Shown one piece after another: positions 23,248 through 32,947 of a DNA stretch of 50,811 bases (its first letter is position 1; each line of letters opens with the position of its first letter). Source of the stretch: Ignavibacteriota bacterium. Lineage in GTDB: Bacteria; Bacteroidota; Ignavibacteria; Palsa-1295. The notes under the pieces are model-generated. The model saw nothing but the letters and a program-made list of their open reading frames with translations. It was not told the origin of the DNA and did not search any database. The stretch lies in assembly GCA_003151825.1 (NCBI GenBank), contig PLYO01000041.1, positions 125,042-175,852 on the forward strand, read 5' to 3'. The position numbers were made by a program, and so were the translations under genes.

Positions 23248-24519
23248 TTAGGTCCAGAATATCTTCCCATGATTGATCGCCCCCACAACGCTCCCCGTGA
23301 ATTCCTCGCCAACGAATGGTGTATTCCGTGATTTGGAACGAATATCTGCATCCGAAAATTTCCATTTTTTATTGGGATCGAAAATGGTGAGGTTGGCTCG
23401 CTCGCCCTCTTTGATTTGAATTTGTGGAAGTCCGAGCAGCTTGCGCGGATTTGTCGAACAACATTCGATATAGTGTGTGAATGTGAGTTGTCCAGTATTT
23501 ACGAGATGTGTCAGGCCAAGTGGAATTGCGGTTTCGAGACCAATAATTCCCATCGCTGCACTGACCATATCGGTTTCTTTTTCGTGCGTGGCGTGAGGGG
23601 CATGATCGGTGGCGATGGAGTCAATCGTTCCATCGCGCAAGCCTTCGATGATCGCGTCAATATCGTCTTGCGTCCGCAGCGGCGGGCACATTTTCGCCAT
23701 CGTGCCGTGATGTTCCACTGCTTCATCCGTAAGGGTGAAGTGATGCGGCGTGACTTCGCACGATACTTTAATTCCCCGAGCTTTGGCTTCCCGAATGAGC
23801 CGCACGCCGCCTTTCGTGCTAACATGCGCAACGTGATAACGGACCCCACCGATATATTCGGCGAGCAAAATATCACGCGCAATAATAATTTCTTCCGCCA
23901 CGCTCGGCCAGCCGGGAAGTCCGAGCTTTGTAGAGATTTTGCCTTCATTCATCGCCGCGCCGGTTGTCATGGAGTGCTCTTCGCAATGCTGCGTCACAAG
24001 CAAATCGAACATTTTCGCATATTCGAACACGCGGCGCATGACTTCGGCACTTCTCACGGCCGCGCCATCGTCCGAAATCATCTTCACACCGGCTTTTGCG
24101 AGCGCGGCCATCGGGGCAAGCTCTTCGCCGTTGCGATCTTTCGTCATCGTGCCGCAAATTTCGAGCGAGACGAGATGTCCAGCGGCTTTTTCCTTGATGT
24201 AGCTTACAACGAATGGATCGGAAATCGGCGGCTCGGTATTCGGCATGCAACACACGCCGGTAAAGCCACCAGCCATCGCTGCATTTAGTCCTGTCTCGAT
24301 CGTCTCTTTATATTCCTGACCGGGTTCCCGAAGATGAACGTGCATGTCGAAAAAACCGGGCGCGACAATAGCGCCCGCAAGATCGCGCACATCCCCATCC
24401 GGCTTCAATCCTCGCCCGATGCGCGTGATGACGCCATCGCGGATTTCAATGTCAATGCCCCCCTCATCAAGATTCTGCGAAGGATCTATCGTCCGAGTAT
24501 TCTGTAAGAGAAGATTCAT
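23248..24519 (-). CDS. pyrC: Dihydroorotase (class I)
   Basis: Cyclises carbamoyl-aspartate to dihydroorotate, step three of pyrimidine synthesis, in the cytoplasm. 423 residues, normal for the class I form. Seen: the first metal pair in DMHVHLREPGQEYKE (58-72: His60, His62), bridging Asp151 in SDDG, His178, His232 in AHVSTKGG, and Asp305 in ATDHAPH, so the binuclear zinc site is complete. Follows pyrB on the same strand with an 81-bp gap filled by a short-period repeat. No PyrR-type attenuator was recognised. Confidence 0.96.
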   Translation of the reverse strand: MNLLLQNTRTIDPSQNLDEGGIDIEIRDGVITRIGRGLKPDGDVRDLAGAIVAPGFFDMHVHLREPGQEYKETIETGLNAAMAGGFTGVCCMPNTEPPISDPFVVSYIKEKAAGHLVSLEICGTMTKDRNGEELAPMAALAKAGVKMISDDGAAVRSAEVMRRVFEYAKMFDLLVTQHCEEHSMTTGAAMNEGKISTKLGLPGWPSVAEEIIIARDILLAEYIGGVRYHVAHVSTKGGVRLIREAKARGIKVSCEVTPHHFTLTDEAVEHHGTMAKMCPPLRTQDDIDAIIEGLRDGTIDSIATDHAPHATHEKETDMVSAAMGIIGLETAIPLGLTHLVNTGQLTFTHYIECCSTNPRKLLGLPQIQIKEGERANLTIFDPNKKWKFSDADIRSKSRNTPFVGEEFTGSVVGAINHGKIFWT

Positions 24520-24531
24520 GTAGTACTAAGA

Positions 24532-24590
24532 GTCCTTTATGTCCTTTAAGTCCCTTGAAAAGACCCGAACGACCAAAATGACCGAATGGA
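24532..24590. repeat. Short-period repeat between pyrB and pyrC
   Basis: GTCCTTTAT, GTCCTTTAA, GTCCCTTGA (9-nt period, 24532-24558), then a GACC-containing series with a similar period. It occupies most of the space between the two genes. Confidence 0.55.
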
Positions 24591-24599
24591 AAAAGTTTT

Positions 24600-25568
24600 T
24601 TAGTTGAACACCCATTCCATCACAGCCATTCTCACGGCCACGCCGCGTTTCACCTGCCGAAGCACGAGCGAACGCTCGCCATAAACGGCCTCGCTTTCGA
24701 GTTCGATGCCGTGGTTGATCGGGCCGGGATGAAGAATGAGCGCGGTGGAATTCTTCATGCGCTCCGGTGTCATCCCATACTGCTCGCGATATTCTTCCAC
24801 GCTTGGAAAAAATCCCCGCGCTTGCCGTTCCAATTGGATGCGCAGCATCATAATTGCGTCGGAGGAGTGAAGAACATCGTCAAGATTATTCGTGGTCTCG
24901 ATTCCGAATACTTCCCCTGCGTTTCGCGGCATGAGCGTATCCGGCGCAACGAATGTGACATGCGCCCCAAGCTTTTTCAGCAGCCATGCATTCGATCGCG
25001 CCACGCGCGAATGCAAAATATCGCCAACGATGGCGATACGCTTTCCGGAAAGATTCCCGAGCGCCGCTCGTAATTCCGCTGCATCGAGCAAGGCCTGCGT
25101 CGGATGCTCATGCACGCCATCGCCCGCATTGATAACATGCACAAAATCCGGCAGCCGTTCGGACAAAAATTTCGGAACACCGGAAACATTATGCCGCACG
25201 ACAAACGCATCCACCTTCATCGCTTCGAGCACGAGAATGGTATCGAGCACGGATTCGCCCTTGGCGAGACTGCTGACCGCCGGAGTAAGCGAAATCACAT
25301 CCGCGCCAAGCCGCCGTTCCGCAAGCTCGAAGGAAGTTCGGGTGCGGGTAGATGCCTCGAAAAAGAGATTGGCGACCGTGTAGCCTTTGAGGATTTTGAA
25401 CTCCCCCTCCTTTTCAAGTGCCTGTCCTGAGCTTGTCGAAGGAAGGGGGCAGGGAGTGGTTAATGGGCCAGACGCTTTGAGAAATTCTAAATAATAGTCG
25501 CTGCGGTCGAGAAGCTGGAGGATGGTCTCGACGGGCAGGGCCTCGATGGTTAGGAGGTCTTTCCTCAA
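24600..25568 (-). CDS. pyrB: Aspartate carbamoyltransferase catalytic subunit with nested repeat insertion
   Basis: Condenses carbamoyl phosphate and aspartate, the committed step of pyrimidine synthesis. 322 residues. Seen: the carbamoyl-phosphate loop FFEASTRTRTSFE (69-81), the SLAKGES loop Lys, RHNVSG, HPTQALLD and HPGPINHGIE, all in place. FFEAS has Ala where most have Pro or Asn. Residues about 34-57 (between the first helix and KILKGYTVANLFF) are not native: they are encoded by one palindromic element with a second one nested inside. The Bacillus enzyme is continuous here. The active site is downstream, so the enzyme is probably active. No pyrI partner is present. Confidence 0.95.
   Translation of the reverse strand: MRKDLLTIEALPVETILQLLDRSDYYLEFLKASGPLTTPCPLPSTSSGQALEKEGEFKILKGYTVANLFFEASTRTRTSFELAERRLGADVISLTPAVSSLAKGESVLDTILVLEAMKVDAFVVRHNVSGVPKFLSERLPDFVHVINAGDGVHEHPTQALLDAAELRAALGNLSGKRIAIVGDILHSRVARSNAWLLKKLGAHVTFVAPDTLMPRNAGEVFGIETTNNLDDVLHSSDAIMMLRIQLERQARGFFPSVEEYREQYGMTPERMKNSTALILHPGPINHGIELESEAVYGERSLVLRQVKRGVAVRMAVMEWVFN
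25401..25460. repeat. Nested palindromic elements inside pyrB
   Basis: The outer element CCCCCTCCTTTTCAAG...GGGGGCAGGGAGTGGT is the one found intact at 29647-29680 and 46815-46848. It is split after TTTTCAAG by a copy of TGTCCTGAGCTTGTCGAAGG, a variant of the repeat at 1931-1951. The frame of pyrB stays open through both. Confidence 0.85.
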
Positions 25569-25598
25569 AGTCTGCCGATAACACCGGGGATCGGGTAA

Positions 25599-25665
25599 TA
25601 GTTGATAGTGGAAAGTGGATAGTTATTTTCCTGACTTTCCACTATCCACTATCAACTATCCACTA
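25599..25665. repeat. Inverted heptad arrays between luxR-type gene and pyrB
   Basis: TAGTTGA, TAGTGGA, AAGTGGA, TAGTTAT (25599-25626) and TCCACTA, TCCACTA, TCAACTA, TCCACTA (25638-25665). The units of the two sides are reverse complements. The right array ends five bases before the stop codon of the regulator gene. Confidence 0.82.
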
Positions 25666-25670
25666 CCTGA

Positions 25671-27257
25671 TCACATTTTAGCCAGCACAATGGCGAGTTC
25701 TTCCGAACGTTTGAGCTTCATCTTTTGGCGGACGTGATTCCGGTGGTTTTCGACCGTGCGTTCCGATAGGCACAGCAGCCGCGCGATGTCCTCCGATTTC
25801 AAGTTCATTCGCACGAGCGAGCAGATACGAAGTTCCGTGGGCGAGAGCGTTGGATGTTTTTCGATCAGCTTTTTGGTAAACTCCGGGTGCGCGGATTTGA
25901 ACTGCGTATCGAATTTCTCCCAATCGACCGCTTTGCAGGGCAGCGCCTTCAGGCGCTCGCGCAGTTCCCGCGCCGCGCCATCGGGAAGCGGGAACTTGCG
26001 GATGAATTGCAGCAGCCCATCTCGCAGTTCCGAAAGAAGTTCCGTTTGGGCGAGGAGTTGGAGGGTGGAGTTGGCGAGTTCTCTTTCGTAATGCTCAGCA
26101 CGGAGACGCTGAATTTCAGTATCTTTTCGTTCACGCTCGGTGGCAAGAAGATTTTGGACAATACTCAGTTGGCCCTTGAAGCGAATGGAATTTTTTTCAT
26201 CACTCAGACGATGCCGTTCCTTCTCATGATAGGCCACCTTTTGCCAGTTGCCTAATTGCTCGTAAGCAGCAGAATATCCTTCATGCAAAACAAGATCGCT
26301 TTGCCGATCACCGCTAGCCTGCTTTCTTGCTTCACAATCGGATATGTACTCTAAAGCCTTCGTTGCGTTTCCCCGCTTTAATTCAAGCGTGGCCAGCGAG
26401 AGTAGAGCGGTTCCCGCCCTCCCAGCTTGCCCAATTTGACCATTGATCCGGAAGGCCTCGAGACACTTCTCTTCCGCGGAATCGAACTCGCCCAGTTCGA
26501 TTTCACACTCCGCCACTTGTCGCAAGCTATGTGCGACGCCATCGAGATTTCCAACGGGACGCGCCATATCTCCCTCTACTTGAAAATGCTCTCTTGCGCG
26601 CACATAATCCATCTGATGAAAATAGATTTCACCCATCTGTGAATGCGCGGCGCCAATTCCCGCCTTGTTGTCTTGCGCCGTTGCAAGATCGAGAACCCGC
26701 TGGTAGAGCGCAAGAGCGGACTCGTCATCACCCGAAAGAAAAACAAGGTGAGCGAGCTTATACAGCGGCATGATTTCACTCGGAGTGCCTCGCAATGCCT
26801 CATAGGAGGATTGGGAGTACTCTGTTGCCTGGTCATACAATCCCCAGGTATCGAAAACATCTGCAAGGTTTTTGAGCGCTAGGCCCTTGCCAACAGTATC
26901 CTTCACCTCATCCGCGATGACAACGGCGCTCTCGGAATGCACCTGTGCAAGTTGGAAATTCTCCTGATACTTTGCTACGATACCAAGACCGTTCGTAGCC
27001 CGGCCTTCATGGAGCCGGTCGCCCAGCTTACGGGAAATGGCGATCGCGCGCTCGAACGCTTCGGTCGCTTCCTCGTTTTTCGATACGCGGCGCAGCCCAT
27101 CGGCACGAGTAATATAAGCTTCTGGCAAACAACGTTCGTAACCCGACGCAACGGATTCAACAATGATCGTCTCAGACAACTCGTACGCCGTTGCGGGTCC
27201 GGATTCCCGCAGGGCTACCATTTTTTCACTAAGGCGGTCAATCTCTGCGGGTGTCAT
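25671..27257 (-). CDS. TPR-containing LuxR-type transcriptional regulator
   Basis: 528 residues, no signal peptide or membrane segment, so cytoplasmic. Residues about 40-345 are tetratricopeptide repeats (for example EATEAFERAIAISRKLGD, ALALYQRVLDLATAQDN). A coiled-coil stretch (about 360-415) follows, then DWEKFDTQFKSAHPEF, and a LuxR helix-turn-helix (about 468-525: LSPTELRICSLVRMNLKSEDIARLLCLSERTVENHR, in part). This layout is common in Bacteroidota, where the TPR part is a sensing or interaction domain. No kinase or receiver domain is present. The target genes are unknown. Upstream of pyrB on the same strand, separated by an inverted heptad array. Confidence 0.9.
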   Translation of the reverse strand: MTPAEIDRLSEKMVALRESGPATAYELSETIIVESVASGYERCLPEAYITRADGLRRVSKNEEATEAFERAIAISRKLGDRLHEGRATNGLGIVAKYQENFQLAQVHSESAVVIADEVKDTVGKGLALKNLADVFDTWGLYDQATEYSQSSYEALRGTPSEIMPLYKLAHLVFLSGDDESALALYQRVLDLATAQDNKAGIGAAHSQMGEIYFHQMDYVRAREHFQVEGDMARPVGNLDGVAHSLRQVAECEIELGEFDSAEEKCLEAFRINGQIGQAGRAGTALLSLATLELKRGNATKALEYISDCEARKQASGDRQSDLVLHEGYSAAYEQLGNWQKVAYHEKERHRLSDEKNSIRFKGQLSIVQNLLATERERKDTEIQRLRAEHYERELANSTLQLLAQTELLSELRDGLLQFIRKFPLPDGAARELRERLKALPCKAVDWEKFDTQFKSAHPEFTKKLIEKHPTLSPTELRICSLVRMNLKSEDIARLLCLSERTVENHRNHVRQKMKLKRSEELAIVLAKM

Positions 27258-27319
27258 GGGAAGTTAGAACAAGGCTGCGGGGGAAAAGAAGCTACGGACA
27301 AACGGTTCCTTATAAATCA

Positions 27320-28531
27320 TTACCGTGTGGCGCTCCAAGTTCCTGAGCCAGTTCCGTAACTGTCGCTAAGGGTCCACGATCCGCTTGCTGAGGCACTTCC
27401 ATCATTCGCTACAACGAGGGTGCCACTAAACGAGAAACTAGAGCAAGTAAAAGTTGCCATGCCAGTTGAAGAGACAGTTCCAGTACCATTACCATCAAGA
27501 CCAGATGTTACCGCCGTGATGATGCCGTTGCTCACTGTAAGATAGACATCACCGTTAATAGGGGATTCTGTTGGAGTTCCCCACGTCCTGGTACCCTGCC
27601 AAGGTCCCTCGTAGGAGCCATCGAATTGAGTAACTGGCTGGGGGATTGGCTGGATTCTAAGCACTGTCGTAAGGTGGCTAGCAAGATTCCAATAAGACCG
27701 AGACGTGGGACCAAAGATCGTAGCCTTGACTCCGTCGGAAATTTTCCAATTGGGATTACCTTTGGGCGGCGTGTAAGAATTGGGAGGATTTACAACAGCA
27801 CTACAGTCCTCAGGCCCTGAAGATTGAACGACACCCGCGCCTGCTGTATGTGATTGATCAGCAAGTGTCACGTCAGCAAAATCTCCAAGGTACAGACCGA
27901 CATGACCTGTTATGTTTCCGGTTCCCTCAGGTGGGAGTGGATTTTTTGACGTGGCAGTTGAGAAAAACATAATGTCACCAGGGAGAAACGTGCCTTCAGG
28001 ATAGCCTAAAGCGGGCTCGGGGTTTGGGAACGCAACCTGAGCAATTGTGTATCCATTAGGTTTCCAATTACTCAGATCAAGTAAGGCATCAGTACCGTGA
28101 ACATAGTTGCCGCTACCATCGGGTACACCCGCAAACCCAGCCTGCGTGAGACACCAGTGAACCAAGCCTGAACAATCGATTACGTTTGATAAAGTTTTGC
28201 AGGCAGTCGCCACATTCGTAGGGGTTCCTGTGGGGATTTTGCTGCCGTAAGCGTACCCGGTTTGATTATTAATTAACCCTCTTGCAATATTGAGGGCGGA
28301 AGTAAGCATCGACGGAACGTCAAGACTCGTTATTTCGACACCCTTTGGTGCGGCAATGCTTGTGTCAAAGTCATAGCCCGAAATCGAATTCAAAGAATCA
28401 AGGTACTCCGCTGGAAACGGAGGGTCAGGAGCGGGGGTCGTATTAGAAAGTGGGGCTGAAGTGTGTGGGCAGCCGCCAAATACGATGGCAGCTGCCCCCA
28501 AAAACGATAGCCTGAGTATGGTTGACTTCAT
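27320..28531 (-). CDS. NlpC/P60-like lipoprotein
   Basis: 403 residues. Lipobox VFGGC with Cys21 as the lipidated residue. Residues about 75-230 look like an NlpC/P60 or CHAP-type cysteine peptidase: NVIDCSGLVHW with nucleophile Cys120, LPGDIMFFST, and NITGHVGLYLGD with His210. Such enzymes cleave cell-wall peptides. The C-terminal 100 residues (FDGSYEGPWQGT to GTWSATR) are a Gly/Ser/Thr-rich beta domain that resembles the end of the lipoprotein at 44349-45008. Activity is inferred from the Cys/His pair only. Confidence 0.75.
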   Translation of the reverse strand: MKSTILRLSFLGAAAIVFGGCPHTSAPLSNTTPAPDPPFPAEYLDSLNSISGYDFDTSIAAPKGVEITSLDVPSMLTSALNIARGLINNQTGYAYGSKIPTGTPTNVATACKTLSNVIDCSGLVHWCLTQAGFAGVPDGSGNYVHGTDALLDLSNWKPNGYTIAQVAFPNPEPALGYPEGTFLPGDIMFFSTATSKNPLPPEGTGNITGHVGLYLGDFADVTLADQSHTAGAGVVQSSGPEDCSAVVNPPNSYTPPKGNPNWKISDGVKATIFGPTSRSYWNLASHLTTVLRIQPIPQPVTQFDGSYEGPWQGTRTWGTPTESPINGDVYLTVSNGIITAVTSGLDGNGTGTVSSTGMATFTCSSFSFSGTLVVANDGSASASGSWTLSDSYGTGSGTWSATR

Positions 28532-28576
28532 CGTTGATATTGTTTGAGTTTTTTAGTGTTCAATGACGCGCCAGCA

Positions 28577-29587
28577 TTAAAACGGCCAGTCCTGCCGCCA
28601 ATTGATTTGGGTTCCGATAAAGGATTTGAGGATCGTTGTTGTCGTGGTGGTAAAGGGTTTGAGCTTCGTCAGGTCGCCATAGGCCGACATCACGCCGCTA
28701 TTGTTTGGTGACCAGGTGACCGTGCCGCTGTTCACGTTTTCTGTCGTTGGCGAGGAACCGGGCATCAGGTAATGCGTCTGGCTTCCGCCAAAGACCAACG
28801 AATTCAGCACGCTGCCGTGCGACCATGCAATATCCCTTGCGGAGATCGACTCCAGGATGCTATCGTCAACCGCACCCGTCGAGGCATCGTAAAGGACGAT
28901 AGCTCCGGGATAGGTCATCGCAATCTTCGAATCGTCCGGGCTCCATAGACAATACTCGTAACTCGCGCCGTTGTTGCGAGAAGCGAGAACGGTTACCGTT
29001 CCGCCGCTTGACGAGGCCGTGCAGAGATCGAGAACATTGTGTTCCAATCCCACCTTATTCGTGTGCCAGAGCGTGAAGGCGATTTCGCCCGTCGCCGATT
29101 GCTGGCACCATGTCGTTGTGCGAGGGCTGCCCGCAATCATTACCGAATCCGCTCCCGTCCAGGAAGCGATCGTCCGTAGGTTGCTTCCGACTGCAACTCC
29201 GTTCGAGTTCACCGTCACGTCGATTGCTTTGATCGCCTCGGCGGTTCCAATCCCATCTCCGGTCATTTCGCACCATGCAACCGACCCACCCGTTGGCGAC
29301 CAGGAGGGGGACCACGCCGTCACTCCCGACGCGGCTGTGTAAATGACGGTTTGGTTGGTCCCGTCTGTATCCATAACGCAGACATCGTAATAGGACGTTT
29401 TGTTGCTCGAAGGGGTCGTCAAATAGGTGATTGCGGGCTGCGCGGGTGTCGAACCTCCGCCACCGCCGTGTGCTGAAAGCGGCAGCACGGCTCCCGGCCC
29501 GGAGATGGATTGCCCATCCTGCTTGCAAGACGAAAGAATCGAAGCCGCCGCGACGACCGAGAGGGCGAAAAAGAATGTGCGTTTCAT
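28577..29587 (-). CDS. Lipoprotein with PD40/TolB-like propeller
   Basis: 336 residues. Lipobox ILSSC with Cys21. After a Gly-rich linker come propeller-like blades: VCVMDTDGTNQTVIYT, WSPSWSPTGGSVAWCE, YCLWSPDDSKIAMTYPG, VTWSPNNSGVMSAYG. Weaker than the propeller at 14641-15855 but of the same kind. Function unknown; likely anchored in the periplasm or on the surface. Upstream of the NlpC-like lipoprotein on the same strand with a 45-base gap. Confidence 0.8.
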   Translation of the reverse strand: MKRTFFFALSVVAAASILSSCKQDGQSISGPGAVLPLSAHGGGGGSTPAQPAITYLTTPSSNKTSYYDVCVMDTDGTNQTVIYTAASGVTAWSPSWSPTGGSVAWCEMTGDGIGTAEAIKAIDVTVNSNGVAVGSNLRTIASWTGADSVMIAGSPRTTTWCQQSATGEIAFTLWHTNKVGLEHNVLDLCTASSSGGTVTVLASRNNGASYEYCLWSPDDSKIAMTYPGAIVLYDASTGAVDDSILESISARDIAWSHGSVLNSLVFGGSQTHYLMPGSSPTTENVNSGTVTWSPNNSGVMSAYGDLTKLKPFTTTTTTILKSFIGTQINWRQDWPF

Positions 29588-29618
29588 GTTCGTAGTAGTT
29601 TAGTTTTGTGTCCGATGA

Positions 29619-29680
29619 CCCCTCACCCTACCCTCTCCCGAAATTTCCCCCTCCTTTTCAAGGAGGGGACAGGGGGTGGT
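29619..29680. repeat. Intergenic GC-rich elements upstream of uvrA
   Basis: A CCCTCACCCTACCCTCTCCC half-element, then the complete 34-nt CCCCCTCCTTTTCAAGG...GGGGGTGGT unit (29647-29680), which is also inside pyrB (split) and the bi-domain oxidoreductase gene. It shows that the family is not limited to coding sequence. Confidence 0.8.
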
Positions 29681-29761
29681 CGATTTGGGGCGCGATTGAA
29701 TTAACGGATACAAAATTAGCGGGTACAAAGCAATGTCCGTTACTCATTTAATACTCATTTT

Positions 29762-29784
29762 TGCGATTATTGTCAAAAATCGCA
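29762..29784. promoter_or_regulatory. 7-9-7 inverted repeat upstream of uvrA
   Basis: TGCGATT (29762-29768) and AATCGCA (29778-29784) are exact reverse complements with a 9-base spacer, 34 bases before the chosen uvrA start. uvrA is often SOS-controlled, but this does not match a LexA box that I know; it could be an operator or a small hairpin. Confidence 0.3.
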
Positions 29785-29817
29785 CGGATGGAAACTCTTT
29801 CGTGTTATAGCCCAGAT

Positions 29818-32778
29818 ATGGCAACGGCGAAGAGTAAAAAAGCGGCAAAAGAGCCGGTTCGGGAGCAGACGGCGAGCACGAATGGCGCGGCGGGCGACAA
29901 CATCGTCGTTCGCGGGGCACGGGTGCATAATTTGCGCGGGGTGGATGTCGATATTCCGCGCGAGAAGCTGGTCGTTATTACGGGGATTTCCGGTTCGGGG
30001 AAGTCCTCGCTTGCGTTCGACACCATCTATGCGGAGGGCCAGCGCCGCTATGTCGAATCGCTTTCGCCTTACGCGCGGCAATTTCTGGATATGATGGAGC
30101 GGCCCGATTGCGATTACATCGAAGGGCTTTCGCCGGCCATTTCCATCGAGCAAAAAACGATTGGTTCCACGCCGCGCTCGACCGTCGGGACGGTAACGGA
30201 AATCTACGATTTCATCCGCCTGCTGTTCGCACGAACGGGAACCCAGTTTTGTGTTGACTGCAATATCCCGGTCGAGAAGCAGACGGTCGATCAGATCATC
30301 GACGCGCTGCTGAAAAACCCCACCGGCACGAAGCTGACGATTTTCGCGCCGGTTGTGCGCGGGCGAAAAGGGCAGTTTAAGGAACTGTTCCGCGATGTTC
30401 TCCGGCAGGGATTTACCAAGGCGCGCGTGGACGACGCTCCGCAAGAGATCAACGAAAACTTGGAACTTGACCGCTATCGCGCGCATACGATTGAAATTGT
30501 GATCGACCGCCTGACGCTGCGCGAGGGAATCCGCGAGCGGCTCGCTGCCTCGGTTGCGACCGCGCTCAAGATGAGCAAGGGAACGATAAGCGCCGAAATC
30601 GAGCGGGGCAAGCAAAAAGAAAATATTCTCTTCTCGGAAAAATATAGCTGCCCCAATTGCGGCCGCTCGTATGAAGAGCCGCAGCCGAATACCTTTTCAT
30701 TTAATTCCCCGTCGAACGCCTGCCCGGACTGCCATGGGCTTGGCGAGAAACGCGATTTCGTGCTCGATCTTATCATTCCCAACCGAACGATCTCCCCTCA
30801 GGATGGCGGCATCGTTCCCTTTGGGAAGCAGCAAAAGAACTGGCTGTGGGCGCAAGTCGAGGCGGTCTTCGAGTATTTCGGAACTCCGCTTTCGGCGCCA
30901 ATCGCTTCGCTGCCGGAGCCGCTCATGGAGATACTCTTGCATGGCTCCGGCAAGCAAAAGTTCTCGGCGTTATACACTTCTGGAGCAGGTCGCGCCACGA
31001 AATATCAAATCAAGTGGCCGGGCGTGATGGAGACGCTCCGGTATTGGTATGGCGAGTCCGGTTCCGAAGCGCAGCGCGGCTGGGCCAGTGAGTTCATGTC
31101 TGCGCACAGATGCCCCACATGCAATGGCGGCAGATTGAAACCTGAAAATCTCGCCATTCGCGTTCAGGGCAAGAACGTCCATGATATTGTGACGCTCTCG
31201 CTTAACGAAACGATCGAATTTTTCCGCACGCTCTCGTTCGAAGGGATTAAGCAAATCATCGCGGAACCAATTGTGCGGGAAATTATCCCGCGCATCGATT
31301 TTCTCTTGCAGGTCGGGCTTGCGTATCTTTCGCTCGACCGCTCGGCACAGTCGCTTTCCGGCGGCGAGTCACAGCGCATTCGGCTTGCGACGCAGATCGG
31401 CACGCAGTTGGTCGGCGTGCTCTATATTCTGGACGAGCCGAGCATCGGCTTGCACCAACGCGATAACCGGCGGCTGATTCATTCGCTCGAGCAACTGCGC
31501 GATTTGGGAAATACCGTCATTGTCGTCGAGCATGACCGGGAAATGATGGAGTCCGCCGATTTGCTCATCGATATTGGCCCGCGCGCCGGCGAGCATGGCG
31601 GAAAACTGATGGCATACGGGCCACCGGAGATGTTTCAGTCGTTTGGGAATGGGAAGGCCGCCGCCAATGGGTTTTTTATTGGGAAGGATTCGCCGACGGC
31701 GAAATATTTAGGCGGGATTACCTCGTTGGAGGTTCCCAAAACGCGCGTTGCGCCGAAGGCGAAGCGCATGATTACGCTCGAAGGCGCGACGGGCAATAAT
31801 CTGCTGGATGTCACGCTTCGCATTCCGATCGGGACATTCACATGCATTACCGGAGTTTCCGGTTCCGGGAAATCCACGCTCATCAACGAGACGCTCGCGC
31901 CCATTTTGCAACGGCATTTTTATAGCTCGCACACCGTGCCGCTGCCGTTTAAGAAAGTCGATGGATTGGACGAAATCGACAAAGTAATCGAGATCGATCA
32001 ATCCCCCATTGGCCGCACGCCGCGCTCGAATCCAGCGACCTACACGGGGCTTTTTACTTACATCCGCGATTTTTTCGCATCGCTTCCCGAATCGAACATT
32101 CGTGGCTATAAGATTGGGCGATTTTCTTTTAATGTCAAGAGCGGCCGATGCGAAGCCTGCGAGGGCGATGGCGTAAAAAAGATCGAGATGAATTTCCTGC
32201 CCGATGTTTATGTGACATGCGACGTCTGCCACGGCAAACGCTACAATCGCGAAACGCTCGAAGTGCATTACAAGGGAAAGTCGATTGCCGACGTGCTCGC
32301 AATGAGCGTAGCGGAAGCGGAAGAATTTTTCTCCGAAATCCCTCGCATCATGCGGAAGCTGCGCGCGCTGTCGTCGGTCGGAATGGGCTATATTCATCTT
32401 GGTCAGCAAGCGCCGACGCTTTCGGGCGGCGAAGCGCAGCGCGTGAAGCTCGCGACCGAGCTTTCGAAAGTTGCGACCGGCAAAACGCTTTACATTCTCG
32501 ACGAACCAACGACCGGACTTCATTTCGAAGACATTAAGCACCTCATGAACGTCTTGCTCCGGCTGCGCGAACGCGGGAATACGGTCATCGTGATCGAGCA
32601 CAACATGGACGTGATAAAAATGGCCGATTGGGTGGTCGATCTCGGTCCGGATGGCGGTTCCGGCGGCGGGCGAATCGTCGATGAAGGCACGCCGGAAGCG
32701 ATTGCAAAGCGTTTTAGTAAGAGCGGAAGCTATACGGCGTTCTTTTTACGGAAAGAATTGGGGATGCCGATAGATTAA
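29818..32778 (+). CDS. uvrA: UvrABC excinuclease subunit A
   Basis: UvrA finds helix-distorting DNA damage and loads UvrB. 986 residues from the ATG at 29818; in-frame starts at 29761 (TTG) and 29788 (ATG) would add repeat- or promoter-derived residues. Seen: first Walker [15 protein letters not shown], zinc module C-PNC...C-PDC ([18 protein letters not shown] between), first ABC signature [12 protein letters not shown] and [13 protein letters not shown], second Walker [15 protein letters not shown], the second zinc finger C-EAC...[16 protein letters not shown] and LDEPTTGLH. Both ATPase modules are complete. Length is slightly above average because of the Lys/Ala-rich N-terminus. Confidence 0.97.
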   Translation: MATAKSKKAAKEPVREQTASTNGAAGDNIVVRGARVHNLRGVDVDIPREKLVVITGISGSGKSSLAFDTIYAEGQRRYVESLSPYARQFLDMMERPDCDYIEGLSPAISIEQKTIGSTPRSTVGTVTEIYDFIRLLFARTGTQFCVDCNIPVEKQTVDQIIDALLKNPTGTKLTIFAPVVRGRKGQFKELFRDVLRQGFTKARVDDAPQEINENLELDRYRAHTIEIVIDRLTLREGIRERLAASVATALKMSKGTISAEIERGKQKENILFSEKYSCPNCGRSYEEPQPNTFSFNSPSNACPDCHGLGEKRDFVLDLIIPNRTISPQDGGIVPFGKQQKNWLWAQVEAVFEYFGTPLSAPIASLPEPLMEILLHGSGKQKFSALYTSGAGRATKYQIKWPGVMETLRYWYGESGSEAQRGWASEFMSAHRCPTCNGGRLKPENLAIRVQGKNVHDIVTLSLNETIEFFRTLSFEGIKQIIAEPIVREIIPRIDFLLQVGLAYLSLDRSAQSLSGGESQRIRLATQIGTQLVGVLYILDEPSIGLHQRDNRRLIHSLEQLRDLGNTVIVVEHDREMMESADLLIDIGPRAGEHGGKLMAYGPPEMFQSFGNGKAAANGFFIGKDSPTAKYLGGITSLEVPKTRVAPKAKRMITLEGATGNNLLDVTLRIPIGTFTCITGVSGSGKSTLINETLAPILQRHFYSSHTVPLPFKKVDGLDEIDKVIEIDQSPIGRTPRSNPATYTGLFTYIRDFFASLPESNIRGYKIGRFSFNVKSGRCEACEGDGVKKIEMNFLPDVYVTCDVCHGKRYNRETLEVHYKGKSIADVLAMSVAEAEEFFSEIPRIMRKLRALSSVGMGYIHLGQQAPTLSGGEAQRVKLATELSKVATGKTLYILDEPTTGLHFEDIKHLMNVLLRLRERGNTVIVIEHNMDVIKMADWVVDLGPDGGSGGGRIVDEGTPEAIAKRFSKSGSYTAFFLRKELGMPID

Positions 32779-32877
32779 AAGTGAATTTCAATGGAATTCG
32801 TATGAGGGAATTGTGTTGTGCTCTCGGGCGGTTAAGATGGCCCACCGTGAATTCTTGAGAAATCCTATAAATACCAC

Positions 32878-32945
32878 CCCGAATGAAATGGCTCTCAGTC
32901 GAGCATTCGTCATTTGTCATTTGTCATTCGTCATTCGTCATTCAT
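32878..32945. repeat. Heptad array immediately before dppB
   Basis: CATTCGT, CATTTGT, CATTTGT, CATTCGT, CATTCGT, CATTCAT: six 7-nt units at 32904-32945. A degenerate opposite-strand copy (CCGAATGAAATGG) lies at 32878-32890, so the whole can fold back. The array ends two bases before the TTG start at 32948; units are those of the queD/queC arrays. Confidence 0.85.
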
Positions 32946-32947
32946 AG

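Noticed and set aside
32904..32945. Heptad arrays as CRISPR arrays
   Set aside because: The units are 7 nt and contiguous with no spacers, and no cas gene is present.
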